Positions 61,882 to 64,000 of a stretch of DNA of 64,000 nucleotides are shown here, piece after piece. The stretch spans positions 93,295 through 157,294 of the forward strand of contig NZ_QNRR01000015.1 in the NCBI RefSeq assembly GCF_003315205.1, given 5' to 3'. Below the pieces are notes generated by a model. The model was given only the letters and a program-made list of their open reading frames with translations, made no database searches and was not told where the DNA came from. How positions within the stretch are numbered: position 1 is the stretch's first letter; every line of letters begins with the position of its first letter. Source of the stretch: Roseimicrobium gellanilyticum (GTDB lineage Bacteria > Verrucomicrobiota > Verrucomicrobiia > Verrucomicrobiales > Verrucomicrobiaceae). The position numbers and the translations under genes were made by a program.

Positions 61882-62494
61882 GGAAGGAGACGCGAGCGGT
61901 GCAACGGTGACGGTGGGAAACGCCTGTGGTGATGGTGCATCACTTCAGGGCTCCATGGGCTCATGCTCAGGCACCACTACACTCCTCCAAGGCGGTTCAA
62001 ACAAAGTCGTGGCCCTGGATCAAGGGTGACTTTCCGCACCGCGACCAGCGGTCGCAGCCACAGTAGCACCAAGACTTACTGTCGTGGCGGATGGTTCAGG
62101 CCGTAACTGTGGCTGCGACCGCTGGTCGCGGTTGGGGTGGCGCGCCCCAATACGAAAATGGCTACACTGTAACTTAAACCGCTCTAGTCTAGAGCCTCGC
62201 ATGCCAATGGCATTCAAAATGCCAGGGGTGTTTTTACCCAAATCCTCCCAGTCATCGTTCGCTCTCTCGACTTCAACGGGGCATCCATCGCTGCGAGCCC
62301 TCGGCACAAGCATAGGCAAAAACCGTATTCATGGCAGGGCCGGGGTTTTTCGAGAAAACATCGGAGCAACGCATAACCTCACGCTGCTTCTCCCGAATTG
62401 CACATTGAGGCCGCTCGGTGTCGGCCCGGCCAGCCAGGTGCGCCCCCCACCTCGTGAGCACTTCCACATTCCACCGGTTTTCACCCTCACTGCC
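61882..62494. repeat. Intergenic with a 24-bp inverted repeat
   Basis: Arms GCGACCAGCGGTCGCAGCCA plus CAGT (62041-62064) and their complement (62106-62129) bound a 41-bp loop. Each arm itself contains the smaller palindrome GCGACC / GGTCGC. An open frame runs from 62084 through the repeat to the RGS gene, but shows no coding character before 62495. It could be a terminator-like or REP-like element. Confidence 0.6.
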
Positions 62495-63745
62495 ATGCCC
62501 ATCATCGATAGAGAAGAGCCCGATGTGCTCCAGATCATGGTCTACCCGGAGATGCTCCGTGCCTACGAAGCTCACCTGGCCAAGGAGTACTCCTCGGAAA
62601 ACATGGCCTTCATTCGCGCCGTGAATGATTTCCGGAACAAGGCCAACGACCCCAGTGTGACCGATGCAGCCCTGAAGGACCAGGCGGCCAGCATCTATGA
62701 TCACTACATGAAGAAGAGCGCGACCCGCGAGGTCAACCTGGCGGCACCCAATCTCAGCCAGTTCGAGGGGAGGATGGAGAACCTCGCAACGCTCAACCGT
62801 CAGGATACGGTGAACATGTTTGATGAGTGCCACCACGAGATCAACAGCCTGATCGCGAGGGATTCCTTCAGACGCTTTGTGGCGACCAAGGAATTCGGCG
62901 AAGCCGCAGATCTCGTGGATGACAACTTCGACGTTGAGCTGCGGATTCCTGAGTTGAGGGAGCAAGCGGAGCACGCTCGCCTGAACCCCACGGTGGGTGA
63001 CCGCATGAAGTCCTCTGTGGGCGGCAAGACAAAGGCGCAGGAGCTCACCGAGCAGGCCGACCTTCTCCAGCAGCAGCTCGATGACAGCCGCACCGTCGCG
63101 CCTCTGGACATGCCACCGACCAATACGCAAGCGGTCATCGCCAGCACCACTGTCCTGGCCGCGCAGCATCGGCAGGAGGAAGCACGCAAAGAACAGGAGC
63201 GACTCAAAATCCGCGAGGAAGCGGAGCGCATCCCGCCACCGCCGCCGGATGAACTCGACAACGATATCCCGCCCCCTCCTCCGGATGAGCTCGAAGTGGG
63301 CAACGAATTCGACATTCCTCCGCCGCCTCAGGAACTTGAGGTGGACGTAGATGTGGATGGCCTGGAAGAACCTGGTGTGTCACAGGCACAGGTGGGTGGA
63401 GATGACGATTGGCCAGAGCTGGAGGAGCAGGAAGTCATGCAGCGGGGGCAGGCGGGACCCGGACCCGGACCCGAGCCTGAAATGGAAATTGAGGAACTGA
63501 GCATGGAGGAGCTGGCCGGGATCGACCTCGCTGGTGGGCGTGACCGGGGCCAGCGGGTGGATAGCATCGACCTCGGCCAATCTCGCGGCCGGGGCCAGGG
63601 AATGGACGGAGGCGAGCAGGGGCAGACCCGTGCACGCAGGCGTGACGTGGAAGACGTGACTCCTCCGCAACCCTCCGTGCGTGATTCCCTGGGCCACCGC
63701 GACAGCCAACCCAAGCAAGGACAAGGCGGGCCAAAGGTGAAGTGA
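62495..63745 (+). CDS. RGS-domain protein with proline-rich repeats
   Basis: The ATG at 62495 gives 416 residues. Residues about 8-132 fit the eukaryotic RGS fold: LRAYEAHLAKEYSSENMAF, AVNDFRNKAN, AASIYDHYMKKSATREVNL and FDECHHEINSLIARDSFRRF match the helix order and key residues (EYSSEN, IYDxY, ATREVNL, DSFRRF). In eukaryotes this domain speeds GTP hydrolysis by G-alpha proteins. Then come a coiled coil (AQELTEQADLLQQQLD; RQEEARKEQERLKIREEAERI) and repeats PPPPPDELD, IPPPPPDELEV and IPPPPQELEV, and an acidic then Arg/Gly-rich tail. No signal peptide or membrane segment is seen. It may be an effector or a domain adopted for another role. Confidence 0.75.
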   Translation: MPIIDREEPDVLQIMVYPEMLRAYEAHLAKEYSSENMAFIRAVNDFRNKANDPSVTDAALKDQAASIYDHYMKKSATREVNLAAPNLSQFEGRMENLATLNRQDTVNMFDECHHEINSLIARDSFRRFVATKEFGEAADLVDDNFDVELRIPELREQAEHARLNPTVGDRMKSSVGGKTKAQELTEQADLLQQQLDDSRTVAPLDMPPTNTQAVIASTTVLAAQHRQEEARKEQERLKIREEAERIPPPPPDELDNDIPPPPPDELEVGNEFDIPPPPQELEVDVDVDGLEEPGVSQAQVGGDDDWPELEEQEVMQRGQAGPGPGPEPEMEIEELSMEELAGIDLAGGRDRGQRVDSIDLGQSRGRGQGMDGGEQGQTRARRRDVEDVTPPQPSVRDSLGHRDSQPKQGQGGPKVK

Positions 63746-64000
63746 GTACCAAGTAGAGCAGCGAACGCCCAGCAAACGGGTGCTGGGCGTAATGGGTGAT
63801 AGCCGACAGCCAGGGAGAGTCGAGTATTGGTCGGTGACAAAACAGTTCCTGCTTCAGCCGAATTGAATAGGCTGCAACATATCAACCCGATCCTGATTCG
63901 GCTGAAGCCCAATGCCATGAAGGAAAATGCGGGGTATTTTACCATGGTATGAGCTTAAACTCGAAGTGACCATTGCGGGAGGAGCGCTCATGGATACGTG
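63746..64000. terminator. Inverted repeat after the RGS gene, then window end
   Basis: CTTCAGCCGAAT (63852-63863) and ATTCGGCTGAAG (63896-63907) form 12-bp arms with a 32-bp loop; a T-run is lacking. It could act as a factor-dependent terminator or be a repeat. Nothing else is supported up to 64000. Confidence 0.35.

Overview
The window looks like a chromosomal segment of a GC-rich Gram-negative bacterium, most likely of the PVC superphylum and probably Verrucomicrobiota. I base this on lineage-style dispersed intergenic repeats, few clear Shine-Dalgarno sites, lipobox-bearing proteins and eukaryote-like domains. No rRNA or tRNA marker is present, so the assignment is an inference.

Region 1 (1-19161) is an array of 22 divergent paralogues, all on the minus strand, of an unnamed small membrane-anchored family that I label TM-ENTS. 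Members share an MSRR-type basic start, one membrane segment, a TWxPxxPLRFR motif and a secreted-side domain built around V(E/K)N(T/S)S. A few unrelated small genes, islands of palindromic repeats and one decayed paralogue lie between them. A second small membrane family (F2) is scattered through the window with five members.

Region 2 (about 19400-56130) is a T7/BPP-1-like podovirus structural block. Small and large terminase lie on the minus strand. On the plus strand follow the head-tail connector, a Bbp19-like protein, scaffold, major capsid protein, a decoration-like protein, tail tubular proteins A and B, a GNAT-like protein, ejection proteins and a lysis cassette (two lipoproteins, holin-like, DUF1353, endolysin-like). 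No integrase, repressor, replication gene or tail fibre is visible. The gaps carry many host-style repeats, including nine same-orientation copies of one element, so the block looks long resident and possibly domesticated.

The most exciting feature is inside region 2. The giant ejection protein (gp16-like, 40613-44894, split by a frameshift at a G6 run) ends in a zeta-toxin-like kinase domain. Its conserved linker of about 175 residues is then repeated twice downstream as truncated orphan cassettes with different C-termini: a PBECR-like nuclease plus a Tox-MPTase4-like HELCH metallopeptidase at 45567-47465, and a MuF-C-like domain at 48137-49234. Two small paralogous immunity-like genes follow cassette 2, the first with an ATGA overlap. 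This is the architecture of a polymorphic-toxin system with spare tips, here attached to a phage injection protein. An IS5-family element (49223-50076) cuts the end of cassette 3.

Region 3 (about 50076-53101) holds a TylF-like methyltransferase and a large polytopic membrane protein. Region 4 (about 56085-64000) is host-like: a basic protein, an F2 protein, a secreted protein, an ECF sigma factor with a Cys-rich tail divergent from a copper-type P1B ATPase, and a protein with a eukaryotic-type RGS domain followed by proline-rich repeats.
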